Below, one piece after another: positions 17,040-24,138 of a stretch of DNA of 64,000 bases (position 1 is the stretch's first letter; each line of letters begins with the position of its first letter). The notes under the pieces are model-generated. The model was given only the letters and a program-made list of their open reading frames with translations. It searched no databases and was not told where the DNA came from. A program made the translations under genes and the position numbers. This DNA is from Clostridiales bacterium (GTDB lineage: Bacteria; Bacillota; Clostridia; Saccharofermentanales; Saccharofermentanaceae), in NCBI GenBank assembly GCA_017554745.1, contig JAFZHS010000019.1, positions 62,001-126,000 on the forward strand. Reading direction: 5' to 3'.

Positions 17040-17780
17040 ATGTTAGATCTTAAAGGCAGATGGGTGCTTATAACAGGCGCTTCCAGAGGCATCGGAAGAC
17101 TTGCCGCAAAGAAGATGGCAGAGCAGGGATGCAATCTTATCCTGCAGAGCAGGAGCGTGGAACATACCGCTTCACTTGAAGAAGAGATAAAGTCTTTAGG
17201 CGTAGATTGCAAGTCTTTTGCGGCTGACTTAAATGACATTCCGTCAGTCCTCAAAATGTGTGAAGACATCGATGCTTTGGGTGTTGACGTCGACATCGTT
17301 TTGAACAACGCGGGACTTCAGATAGCGTACAGGACGGATTACTATCAGACGCCTGCCGACGATTACACCGTAAGCTTTAACATCAACACGATCGCGCCTG
17401 CCATGATCTGTTATCACTTCCTTCCCAAGATGGTTGCAAGAGGCTTCGGACGCATTGTTAACACTACGAGCGGTATTGATAAAGAACCCGAGCAGGCAGG
17501 CTATTCCGCAGCCAAGGCTGCACTCGATAAGATAACCAAAGATATGGCTTCAAGACTTGGCGGAACAGGCGTTGCAATGAATCTCACTGATCCGGGCTGG
17601 TGCAGGACTGACCTTGGCGGCCCCAACGCGCCGAACGCTCCCGAGAGTGCAATTCCCGGTGTCATTGCCGGAGCCTTTGTTGACGACAGCATTAACGGTC
17701 AGATCTTCCATGCCCAGGACTTCGCAGGGATGACTTTGGAAGAAGCTGTGGCAAGTATAGAAAAACAATCAGAAATTTAA
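17040..17780 (+). CDS. Short-chain dehydrogenase/reductase
   Basis: 246 residues, ATG after GGAGG. The NAD(P)-binding motif is TGASRGIG near residue 14, NNAG lies near residue 90, and the catalytic residues are Tyr155 and Lys159 in YSAAK with a Ser in NTTSG about ten residues earlier. All signature residues of a classical SDR are present and the length is usual. The arginine next to the glycine motif suggests NADPH. The substrate is not identifiable. It is followed by an intrinsic terminator at 17868. Confidence 0.85.
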   Translation: MLDLKGRWVLITGASRGIGRLAAKKMAEQGCNLILQSRSVEHTASLEEEIKSLGVDCKSFAADLNDIPSVLKMCEDIDALGVDVDIVLNNAGLQIAYRTDYYQTPADDYTVSFNINTIAPAMICYHFLPKMVARGFGRIVNTTSGIDKEPEQAGYSAAKAALDKITKDMASRLGGTGVAMNLTDPGWCRTDLGGPNAPNAPESAIPGVIAGAFVDDSINGQIFHAQDFAGMTLEEAVASIEKQSEI

Positions 17781-17867
17781 ATCCGTTTCAGGTTGATTTC
17801 AGGTTGGGGGTTGATAATCCTGTCAGTGAAACGTGTAACAGTTTTCATACCCTCCCCCTAAAAATTG

Positions 17868-17895
17868 AGCCCGGGTTATAGCTTCCCGGGCTTTC
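17868..17895 (+). terminator. Terminator after the SDR gene
   Basis: AGCCCGGG (17868-17875) and CCCGGGCT (17885-17892) pair perfectly across a nine-base loop, ending in TTT. It lies 88 bases past the SDR stop codon. Confidence 0.75.
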
Positions 17896-17937
17896 TGATG
17901 TTTTGCGGCCAAAAAACAGTTATTGACTTGTTGCAAC

Positions 17938-17965
17938 TTGAAAACAGTTACCCAAGATGTATAAT
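17938..17965 (+). promoter_or_regulatory. Promoter of the putative antitoxin RNA (locus 1)
   Basis: TTGAAA (17938-17943) and TATAAT (17960-17965) with a 16-base spacer. Transcription would start near 17972 and run toward the shared terminator at 18021. Confidence 0.6.
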
Positions 17966-17971
17966 CTAGAC

Positions 17972-18058
17972 ATAAGAGGTGTTACCCACAGACGGTTACC
18001 TCAAAGAATGGGTTTTAAATGACCGTCCTTATTGGTAGTGTGGGACGGTCATTTTTTT
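17972..18058 (+). ncRNA. Putative antitoxin RNA convergent to the TxpA-like toxin
   Basis: A predicted RNA of about 85 bases from the promoter above to the hairpin GACCGTCC / GGACGGTC with its T-run at 18052-18058. It carries no credible protein. Its 3' end overlaps the 3' end of the toxin message transcribed from the other strand, as in TxpA/RatA and BsrG/SR4 type I systems. Its 5' part contains AGACGGTTACCTC, which is nearly the same as AGACGGTTGCCTC in the toxin message leader; GACGGT in each can also pair with ACCGTC of the terminator, so long-range 5'-3' folding is plausible. The RNA itself is inferred, not observed. Confidence 0.55.
18021..18058. terminator. Shared bidirectional terminator of toxin locus 1
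   Basis: ATGACCGTCC (18019-18028) pairs with GGACGGTCAT (18043-18052). A seven-T run follows on the plus strand, and on the minus strand TTTAAAA follows. The toxin stop codon lies inside the hairpin's right flank at 18049-18051. Confidence 0.75.
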
Positions 18059-18132
18059 ATGTACTCAATGAGAATACCTACAATAATTGCAATTACTGTG
18101 AATACCACAATAAGAATCTCATAGTTACTCAT
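18049..18132 (-). CDS. Small hydrophobic toxin, TxpA/BsrG-like (type I TA)
   Basis: 27 residues: an N-terminal MSNYEILI, a continuous hydrophobic stretch (VVFTVIAIIVGILI) and a charged end EYIKK. ATG 18132 has GGAGGTGGTGCAA before it, a strong ribosome site. Size, single membrane helix and the S-x-Y-E start match the putative holin-like/TxpA-BsrG toxins of Bacillota, which depolarise the membrane when overproduced. A divergent-origin, convergent antisense RNA is predicted from the opposite strand. A leader hairpin, CCTCTC with GAGAGG-type pairing just upstream of the ribosome site (18142-18165), may occlude translation, as is usual in these toxins. Confidence 0.7.
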   Translation of the reverse strand: MSNYEILIVVFTVIAIIVGILIEYIKK

Positions 18133-18295
18133 TTGCACCACCTCCTCTCTCCTAAGAGGGATGGAGGCAACCGTCTTTGGTCGGTGGATAATACCCAATA
18201 CTATTATAGTCTAAAAGAACATATGTTTTGCGGCCAATAATTAGTTTTTTAGCGTGTTATAATGACGATAATCTGATCAAAGGGGTGTTGCAAAA

Positions 18296-19207
18296 GTGTT
18301 TTTCGCTATCGATGAGACATTGCAGAAGGTTGCCAGAGAAGACATAAAGGGCAGGCAGTTTGTTGCCATACTTACTTTCGATGAATGGAATAAGAATAAA
18401 GAAAGCTTCGAGATGGGCATCGACATTGAGCAGGACATGTCGGAGATCTTCCTTACGAAAGCGGAAGTAAACTACGATTCGCTCACGGGCTCATTCTCCA
18501 TTCCCGACAGGAAAAATCCGTCAGGTGATGACAGCAAATTCGCTTTTGTCCTGGACGAGAAGGGCATCGTTTTTATCGATGATTCCGGCAAGGCAAAGGA
18601 GATCATCGATGGTATACAGCGCACCAAGAAATGGAAGATGCCGAGCCTTGAGCGCTTCTTATATGACTTCCTCGATCAGATCGTGAAAGACGACTTAAGA
18701 CTCATGGAGAAATATGAGGACGAACTCGACAACATGGAGAAGTCGATAATCGAAGGAGAGGAAGATCTGCCGTCAGGGCGCCTCAATGAGATCAGAAGCG
18801 ACATCCGCTATCTGCGCATTCACTACGAGCAGCTGATGGATCTGGCGCAGGAATTCGAAGAGAATGAGAACAATTTCTTCAAGCCCGAGAATCTAAGATA
18901 TTTCAGCACTTTCATAAACCGCGCTTCGAGACTGCATGACACGTCTTTATCTTTGCGCGATTATACGATGCAGATACGAGATCTTTACAAAGCACATCTC
19001 GACGTTAAACAGAACCGCATAATGACTGTGCTTACGGTCGTTACGACGATCTTCATGCCGCTTACCCTTATCGTCGGCTGGTATGGAATGAACTTCCGCT
19101 ACATGCCGGAACTTAATTGGGAGTGGAGCTACCCGGTCGTAGTTGTTTTGAGCGTCCTGATCGTTGTAGTGAGTCTGCTCTTCTTTAAGCATAAGAAATG
19201 GCTATAA
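18296..19207 (+). CDS. CorA family divalent metal transporter
   Basis: 303 residues starting at GTG 18296 with AAAGGGGTG upstream. A large N-terminal cytoplasmic region with long acidic helices (residues 1-240) is followed by two membrane segments at the C-terminus. The diagnostic GMN motif is in VGWYGMNFRYMPEL, at the end of the first membrane segment, with a basic tail KHKKWL. Pentameric CorA channels carry Mg2+ and sometimes Co2+ or Ni2+. It is a single-gene unit; a TATAAT at 18258-18263 is a candidate -10 box. No Mg2+-sensing leader was recognised. Confidence 0.9.
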   Translation: MFFAIDETLQKVAREDIKGRQFVAILTFDEWNKNKESFEMGIDIEQDMSEIFLTKAEVNYDSLTGSFSIPDRKNPSGDDSKFAFVLDEKGIVFIDDSGKAKEIIDGIQRTKKWKMPSLERFLYDFLDQIVKDDLRLMEKYEDELDNMEKSIIEGEEDLPSGRLNEIRSDIRYLRIHYEQLMDLAQEFEENENNFFKPENLRYFSTFINRASRLHDTSLSLRDYTMQIRDLYKAHLDVKQNRIMTVLTVVTTIFMPLTLIVGWYGMNFRYMPELNWEWSYPVVVVLSVLIVVVSLLFFKHKKWL

Positions 19208-19218
19208 GGAAGAATTAT

Positions 19219-19282
19219 GCTCACTTTGCCGCTTCGGACAGGTCCTCGGCTTCGCCTGCGGAACTCGCGGCTTAAAGTGAGC
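19219..19282. repeat. REP-like palindromic repeat, copy 1
   Basis: A 64-base unit starting GCTCACTTTGCCGC and ending GCGGCTTAAAGTGAGC. Its ends are inverted repeats, and the middle holds nested GC-rich palindromes (CCTCGGCTTCGCCTGCGG). A second copy lies 118 bases downstream. Confidence 0.75.
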
Positions 19283-19336
19283 ATTATCCTTATCGGAATC
19301 TGAAAGGTGAGTATATTCTGATAATATGAAAGAACA

Positions 19337-19400
19337 GCTCACTTTGCCGCTTCGGACAGGTCCTCGGCTTCGCCTGCGGAACTCGCGGCTTAAAGTGAGT
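19337..19400. repeat. REP-like palindromic repeat, copy 2
   Basis: A copy, in the same orientation, of the unit at 19219; the internal 62 bases are identical by eye. The following bases ATTATCCTTnTCG are also shared, so the repeat extends a little past the palindrome. Both copies lie between the corA stop codon and the next gene and could act as terminators or as mobile REP elements. Confidence 0.75.
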
Positions 19401-19432
19401 ATTATCCTTTTCGAGATGTAAGGAATTAGAAA

Positions 19433-20071
19433 GTGGTCAATCCGTTTGTAGCACTATCCAATAAAATTTCCTGCGCGCTTGACGCGGCAAAGGATAAGAA
19501 GATCTGCGGGCGTAAGCTCGGGGTCTTCGTTCCGACGCCTTATGCGGAGAGCCACGGCGCTACGGGAAGCCAGTCCGCGCCGTATTACGGACTGGACAGA
19601 GTGCTCAAAGGCCTTTACCTGACCGGTAGTGATTCATTTGTTGACATCGGCTGCGGCAAGGGACGCGTCATCGCTTACCTGATAGGCAGGGGTTTTCGCT
19701 GCAATATCACAGGCATCGAGATCAATCCGGAAGTCGCTTCCGTGGCAAAGGAATGGACCGCAAAATACAAGAATGTAGAGATCGTCGAAGGCGACGCGTT
19801 CGGGCTCGACTATAACGATTACACGGTGCTGTTCATGTACCGCCCCATGGAGACCGACACTTTCAAGCTTTTCATCGACCTTCTCGAAATGACGCTCACG
19901 CACAGCGTCAAGCTCTACTACTACGTTGACGGTCAGAGCGGATATTACCTGAATGACAGACCCGGCTGGACGCTCGAAAAGCGCCACAACATCTTTTTCG
20001 TCAAAGGTCTTTTTATCCACAGGGAGCCGCAGCGCTATTCCGTCTGGACGTACGAACCACCCGCAGAATAA
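19433..20071 (+). CDS. SAM-dependent methyltransferase
   Basis: 212 residues starting at GTG 19433, with AAGGAA nine bases before. The SAM-binding motif I is FVDIGCGKGRVIAYL (residues 68-82) and motif II is ITGIEINPEV, followed by EIVEGDAFGLD. A YRPME block replaces the usual substrate motif IV. The N-terminal region with TPYAESHGATGSQSAPYYGLD resembles small class I methyltransferases of unknown target. No membrane segments. It follows the two palindromic repeats and precedes the zinc-ribbon pair, with its own ribosome site. The substrate is not identifiable. Confidence 0.75.
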   Translation: MVNPFVALSNKISCALDAAKDKKICGRKLGVFVPTPYAESHGATGSQSAPYYGLDRVLKGLYLTGSDSFVDIGCGKGRVIAYLIGRGFRCNITGIEINPEVASVAKEWTAKYKNVEIVEGDAFGLDYNDYTVLFMYRPMETDTFKLFIDLLEMTLTHSVKLYYYVDGQSGYYLNDRPGWTLEKRHNIFFVKGLFIHREPQRYSVWTYEPPAE

Positions 20072-20127
20072 CAGCGGTTTGCCCTTCCGAGTGATATAAT
20101 AAATTATTGGAAAAGGAGGGTTTTATC

Positions 20128-20583
20128 ATGGCATTTCAAAGAGCTACATGGCACAGCGGACTTACTTATCAGCAGATCTGTTTCAATTGTCACGCCTTAG
20201 TTCAGTATACCGATCATAACCTTGATTTCAGGGCATGGTATCCGGATGGTTTTGTATATTGTCCCAAGTGCCGCGAACCTCTTCGTCACAGCGAGACCTT
20301 TGCGATAGACGCAAACGGCCAGCGTATATATGCTGCCCCTGCCAAGCCCGGAACCTCTCCGCTGCCACCGGTTACACCTTTAGCAGGCGGTCCCAGACGG
20401 ACACCGATACCTGCAGCTCCTGTGGCAGGTTCTCCTATTCCTGCTAATCTTGTCCCCGTCGCACCGACACCTCCTTCAGGAGCCGTCGGAAATGAGGTCG
20501 CGTTCTGCAGTAAATGCGGCCGCCAGTATGTCAAAGGAGAGAACAATTTCTGCTACAGCTGTGGAAATAAACTTGTTGACTAA
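20128..20583 (+). CDS. Double zinc-ribbon protein with a Pro-rich linker
   Basis: About 151 residues from ATG 20128, chosen over an upstream in-frame TTG because AAGGAGG lies nine bases before it. The N-terminal zinc ribbon is ICFNCHALVQY with YCPKCREPL (residues 14-50). A proline, alanine and glycine-rich linker runs from about 70 to 125. The C-terminal ribbon is FCSKCGRQY with FCYSCGNKL. Such proteins are common in Clostridia and probably act as scaffolds; no catalytic motif is present. It lies 20 bases before the SHOCT protein, with which it is co-transcribed. A -10 like TATAAT at 20095 fits its promoter. Confidence 0.72.
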   Translation: MAFQRATWHSGLTYQQICFNCHALVQYTDHNLDFRAWYPDGFVYCPKCREPLRHSETFAIDANGQRIYAAPAKPGTSPLPPVTPLAGGPRRTPIPAAPVAGSPIPANLVPVAPTPPSGAVGNEVAFCSKCGRQYVKGENNFCYSCGNKLVD

Positions 20584-20603
20584 AAAAACCAGGAGGTTTT
20601 TAT

Positions 20604-21242
20604 ATGGAAAATACAAATAATCCCAGAGCAGTTTACAACACCAAAAGAAGAACCCCCAGTGCGAGAGGAAAGAGCTGGGCAGGAACGCTGCTGGTTGTCT
20701 TTACCTTACCGGCCTTGATTGTTATGGTATATGTTGTTTCGGCAAGCAGAGGCTCTGCTGTAATAGCTTTTTTAATCCCGGCTGTCATGTTAGGTCTTGG
20801 AATATTCTTCTGGGTAAGATCCGGCATAGAGCAGAACGGAACGATCTCCTTCTATGACAACAAGATCGTTCACAGGTGCAGGAATGAAGTATTTGAACTT
20901 ATGCCGGGACAGATATCTTCTGTTTCGCAGAGCGGAAATGTAGTTAAAATCGTTTTCTCCGGAAAGACACTTACCTTTGTGTCTGCTCAGGCTTCGCTGA
21001 TCACCCAGAACATCAATTCGTTCATAGCTGCATATGCACCCGGTAATGCAGGCTACGTTGCACAGGCAGCACCTGTTGCCGCTCCTGTAGCAGCCCCTAT
21101 GGCTCCTGTAGCTCCCGTTGCACCGGCACCTGCTGCCCCGGTTATTGATAAGGCCGAGGAGATCAGAAAGTATAAGCAGCTGGTTGATGACGGAGTTATC
21201 TCTCAGGAACAGTTTGACGAGATTCTTAAGAAGATGATGTGA
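20604..21242 (+). CDS. Membrane protein with C-terminal SHOCT domain
   Basis: 212 residues. Two membrane segments lie near residues 27-70 (GTLLVVFTLPALIVMVYVV and VIAFLIPAVMLGLGIFFWV). A PH-like region follows (ISFYDNKIVHRCRNEVFELM and ISSVSQSGNVVKIVFSG). After a Pro/Ala-rich linker the C-terminus is a clear SHOCT domain: IRKYKQLVDDGVISQEQFDE. SHOCT tails are thought to mediate oligomerisation. The upstream zinc-ribbon protein has a linker of the same style. The terminator is probably the first hairpin of the repeat array right after the stop. Confidence 0.75.
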   Translation: MENTNNPRAVYNTKRRTPSARGKSWAGTLLVVFTLPALIVMVYVVSASRGSAVIAFLIPAVMLGLGIFFWVRSGIEQNGTISFYDNKIVHRCRNEVFELMPGQISSVSQSGNVVKIVFSGKTLTFVSAQASLITQNINSFIAAYAPGNAGYVAQAAPVAAPVAAPMAPVAPVAPAPAAPVIDKAEEIRKYKQLVDDGVISQEQFDEILKKMM

Positions 21243-21265
21243 TCTTTTAAAGACCAATAGAATTT

Positions 21266-21313
21266 CTACGACGGACTAAAACGGAGAAAACCAAGTTTTA
21301 GTCCGTCATTTTT
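21266..21313 (+). terminator. Terminator-like first hairpin of the ACGGACTAAA array
   Basis: GACGGACTAAAAC (21270-21282) and GTTTTAGTCCGTC (21295-21307) are perfect inverse complements, followed by ATTTTT. It lies 28 bases past the SHOCT gene and can act as its terminator, but it is also the first unit of a larger array. Confidence 0.65.
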
Positions 21314-21342
21314 ATGCCCCAAGGCCTCGTTAATGCTTAATC

Positions 21343-21455
21343 CGACGTACTAAAAAAATGTTTTCGTGATTTAGTCCGTCGAAAAGGCTTTTCGAACTGT
21401 GTTTTTCGCCAAAACCTACGGACTAAATTGAGGGTTGATCAGATTTAGTACGTCG
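21343..21455. repeat. Nested inverted-word array CGACGnACTAAA
   Basis: Four words: CGACGTACTAAA (21343-21354), TTTAGTCCGTCG (21370-21381), CTACGGACTAAA (21416-21427), TTTAGTACGTCG (21444-21455). The first and fourth pair perfectly over 12 bases; the second and third pair over 11 of 12. The central G/T difference in word 1 is matched by C/A in word 4, a compensatory pair. The whole therefore folds as one stem enclosing another. It lies between the SHOCT gene and luxE and codes for nothing recognisable. Confidence 0.7.
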
Positions 21456-21556
21456 GCGGTTTTTCACAAAGTTTGATCGGAACACCTTCAGCCGCAATAC
21501 CTCATGTTATAATGTCCCTATTGAGGTGTGGGCTTTGAACATAATGGGGTTGAGTT

Positions 21557-22660
21557 ATGAAGCTACGCAGAAAGCTGTTTGCCAGCAAAGATCCTTATGA
21601 CTGCGGAAAGTCGCAGTTGTTTTTCGACGCATGTAAAGAGAATTTCGATTACCTGATCACGCATTGCGATGACTACAAAAAGATCGCGGAAGGCCTTGAT
21701 ATCAAGTCTTCTGAGGACATCAAACGTGTAGAAGATCTGCCTGTCATTCCGACGATGCTGATGAAGCAGCACGATTTTAAATCCGGCCGCTATATGGTAA
21801 TGGCGACGTCGTCCGGAACGAGCGGAAAGATGAGTCATGTGCGCTTTGAGTTCGGTGCTCTCTGGGCGGCTCTCAAGATGTCTATCAAGGTCACGAGATT
21901 TCACGGGATATTGTCGATGAAGCCGTGCCGCTACATCGTAATGGGCTACAAGCCGCACCGTTCGAATAAGACTGCGGTCGCCAAGACGGCTTATCTTACT
22001 ACGTTCCTGGCACCTGCCATAAGCCGTAAATTCATTCTGAAGCACACGTCAGACGGTTATAAGCCTGACTTCGACAGCATCGTCGAGGCCCTTAAGAAAT
22101 ACGAGAAGGGCAAGGCGCCCGTGCGCTTCATGGGCTTCCCGTCGTACACGTTTTTCCTGTTTAAGATCCTCGAAGAAAGAGGCCTGTCATTCAATCTTCC
22201 GAAGGGCTCGAAAATCATGCTCGGCGGTGGCTGGAAGCAGTTCTACCGCGAGGCTGCTGATAAGGAGACCTTCTATAAGCTTGCAAAGAAAACGCTCGGA
22301 GTCGAAGAGGAAAACATCGTTGAATTCTATGGCGCAGTCGAGCATCCGATCCTTTATACAGCGTGCCCTGCGCACCATTTCCACGTGCCGGTATACAGCA
22401 ATATCGTCATCCGCGATGCGGATACTCTCGAGCCGTTGGAGCTCGGTAATATCGGTCTTGTAAATCTTATCTCGCCGCTTTGCAGGGCGACGCCTATCTT
22501 GTCGATAATGACTGACGATCTTGGCATTCTGCACGACGGCACGACATGTCCCTGCGGCGTTAAGTCGCCGTATCTGGAGATCATCGGACGCGTTGCTCCT
22601 GATGACATCAAGACATGCGCTGCAGGCGCTGCGGATATCCTGAAGGGGGTGAAGGTATGA
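21557..22660 (+). CDS. luxE: LuxE-family acyl-protein synthetase
   Basis: 367 residues. An adenylate-forming enzyme of the LuxE family: the N-terminal FFDACKENFDYLITHCDDY and EDLPVIPTMLMKQHDF are typical, and the phosphate-binding loop is ATSSGTSGKMSHVRF. In luminous bacteria LuxE activates fatty acids and passes them to LuxC for reduction to aldehyde. Here the gene overlaps luxC by four bases (ATGA), so the two are co-translated, but no luxAB, luxD or flavin gene is nearby. The likely role is reduction of a carboxylic acid to an aldehyde for lipid or polyketide metabolism; the substrate is unknown. Confidence 0.82.
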   Translation: MKLRRKLFASKDPYDCGKSQLFFDACKENFDYLITHCDDYKKIAEGLDIKSSEDIKRVEDLPVIPTMLMKQHDFKSGRYMVMATSSGTSGKMSHVRFEFGALWAALKMSIKVTRFHGILSMKPCRYIVMGYKPHRSNKTAVAKTAYLTTFLAPAISRKFILKHTSDGYKPDFDSIVEALKKYEKGKAPVRFMGFPSYTFFLFKILEERGLSFNLPKGSKIMLGGGWKQFYREAADKETFYKLAKKTLGVEEENIVEFYGAVEHPILYTACPAHHFHVPVYSNIVIRDADTLEPLELGNIGLVNLISPLCRATPILSIMTDDLGILHDGTTCPCGVKSPYLEIIGRVAPDDIKTCAAGAADILKGVKV

Positions 22661-23952
22661 TCCTTTTCGACGGCAAGACATACGAGAGCTCAGAGCAGGA
22701 AAGACTCCTCAAGGAACTGGAGGAAAAGATCCCCGTTATACTCGCGACCAAGACGCTTGATCCCGAGATCGTTATCGACGCAGTTGATAAGCTCAGGATC
22801 GATACCGTGGCCGGAAGATTCGACGACCTTTTGAGCGAATTCCCGAAGGATATGGCAGAAGACTATAAGGCGCAGGCATTGGTGCTTCTGTCTCCCGAAC
22901 ATCTTCATATGAAGCTTAAGACAGAGCTTGGGGACACTGAAGAATACGTCACAAAACATATCGACGGATTCTCTCAGATACGCGTTAAGAAAGTGCCTTT
23001 GGGCGTGCTTTTCCACATCTCCGCGGGCAACATGGATTTCCTTCCGGCATACTCGCTCGCAGAGGGACTTCTCACGGGCAACATCAACATCTTAAAGCTT
23101 CCTTCGGCTGATAACGGCCTGTCGTTAAAGCTTATAATGCAGCTCATCGAATACCGTCCGGAGCTCAAGGACTTTATCTATGTTTTCGATACATCATCGA
23201 CGGACATCCAGGGCATGCGCAAGATGGCAGAGCTCAGCAACGCGGTAAGCGTCTGGGGAAGCGATATGGCGATCGAAGCCGTGCGCGGCCTTGCGCCTAC
23301 GGGAGTGAAGATCATTGAGTGGGGCCAGAAGCTCGGATTCTGCTATGTCTCGAAGCTTTCAGAAGTGCCTGACAGCGGCAGTGAATTAGAAGGCCTTGCT
23401 AAGCATATCGCGACCACCAAGCAGCTCCTTTGCAGCAGCTGCCAGGTCATCTACATAGACACTTCGGATATGAACGAAGTGCGCGAGTTCTCCCAAAGCT
23501 TCCTGCCTTTGCTTGAGAAGGCCGCGAACGAGAATGCGACAGAAGAGATAGGCATACGCGCAAGAGACACTCTGAGCTCATACACAAGGCGTCTGAAGGG
23601 TTATCTCGGAGGCGAGGAGAAGAACGATAACGTGATCAGGGGAAGAGGCGTCAGCGTCATAATCTCATCTGACAGCAGCCTCGAATTATCTCCCATGATG
23701 TGCAACGTCCTGGTCAAGCCCTTGCCGCGCGAAAACATCGGCCAGGTCCTTTACGAGTCCAGATATCATCTCCAGACCGCAGGCTTGATCTGTCCCGAAG
23801 AAGACAGGAAAGACCTGACTGATGCATTTATCAAGGGCGGTCTGGTACGCGTTACAAAGGCTGCCAATATGAGCGCTTATTTCCCGGGCGAGTGCCATGA
23901 CGGCGAATACGCCCTTAACAGATATATGCGCACGGTGAATGTCGAAGAGTGA
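22657..23952 (+). CDS. luxC: LuxC-family acyl-CoA/acyl-protein reductase
   Basis: 431 residues from ATG 22657, with GGGGGTGAAGGT just ahead. An aldehyde-dehydrogenase-like reductase: NAD(P)H-site sequences include VLFHISAGNMDFLPAYSLAEG and NILKLPSADNG, and VSVWGSDMAIEA follows. The catalytic cysteine lies in TKQLLCSSCQV. LuxC takes the acyl group from LuxE and reduces it to an aldehyde. Length is slightly below marine LuxC. It overlaps luxE by four bases, a tight two-gene operon. No terminator with a good T-run follows; the next element is a small-RNA promoter. Confidence 0.82.
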   Translation: MILFDGKTYESSEQERLLKELEEKIPVILATKTLDPEIVIDAVDKLRIDTVAGRFDDLLSEFPKDMAEDYKAQALVLLSPEHLHMKLKTELGDTEEYVTKHIDGFSQIRVKKVPLGVLFHISAGNMDFLPAYSLAEGLLTGNINILKLPSADNGLSLKLIMQLIEYRPELKDFIYVFDTSSTDIQGMRKMAELSNAVSVWGSDMAIEAVRGLAPTGVKIIEWGQKLGFCYVSKLSEVPDSGSELEGLAKHIATTKQLLCSSCQVIYIDTSDMNEVREFSQSFLPLLEKAANENATEEIGIRARDTLSSYTRRLKGYLGGEEKNDNVIRGRGVSVIISSDSSLELSPMMCNVLVKPLPRENIGQVLYESRYHLQTAGLICPEEDRKDLTDAFIKGGLVRVTKAANMSAYFPGECHDGEYALNRYMRTVNVEE

Positions 23953-23991
23953 CCTGTGCATGATGTGTACGATGGGAAGGTGCGTGACTTA

Positions 23992-24019
23992 TTGCGCAAA
24001 TGGGTGGACGTGATATAAT
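23992..24019 (+). promoter_or_regulatory. Promoter of the antisense RNA of toxin locus 2
   Basis: TTGCGC (23992-23997) and TATAAT (24014-24019) with a 16-base spacer. The predicted RNA starts near 24026 and ends at the hairpin 24061-24092. Confidence 0.6.
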
Positions 24020-24025
24020 TTCAAT

Positions 24026-24092
24026 ATAGAAACGATATGAGATTTTTCTCACATCAAAACGGAAACCCCGAAGAGGCGACTTCGGGGTTTCC
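24026..24092 (+). ncRNA. RNAII-like antisense antitoxin of the Fst/Ldr-type locus
   Basis: A predicted RNA of about 65-70 bases. Its 5' part has TAGAAACGATA (24027-24037) and ATTTTTCTCAC (24042-24052). The same two blocks recur at 24202-24212 and 24215-24225, over the toxin start codon. Since the toxin message is made from the other strand, the RNA is complementary to the toxin start and its first eight codons. Both transcripts converge on one hairpin, GGAAACCCCGAA / TTCGGGGTTTCC. This is the layout of the par/fst locus of enterococcal plasmids: two direct repeats plus a shared terminator. Transcription is inferred. Confidence 0.7.
24061..24092. terminator. Shared terminator of toxin locus 2
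   Basis: A perfect 12-pair stem, GGAAACCCCGAA with TTCGGGGTTTCC, around an eight-base loop. On the minus strand GTTTTGATG follows, on the plus strand TTATG; it can stop both converging RNAs. Confidence 0.7.
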
Positions 24093-24138
24093 TTATGCCG
24101 TTTTGGCGAGGTGGCTTAAACCTCAGGCCAGGCTGCCT

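Larger units (their letters stand above)
17898..18237. repeat. 15-base direct repeats flanking the toxin locus
   Basis: ATGTTTTGCGGCCAA occurs perfectly at 17898-17912 and 18223-18237, with a further shared AGTT a few bases on. The two copies bracket the whole small toxin-antitoxin module. They look like the duplicated ends of an inserted or excisable segment, or a recombination scar, but no integrase or transposase is present. Confidence 0.6.

Noticed and set aside
17898..18237. Prophage or integrative element attachment sites
   Set aside because: The two 15-base repeats are suggestive, but no integrase, excisionase or tRNA target is present, so only a small insertion or scar is claimed.
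21557..23952. Bioluminescence operon
   Set aside because: Only luxE and luxC are present; no luciferase subunits or thioesterase occur in the window.
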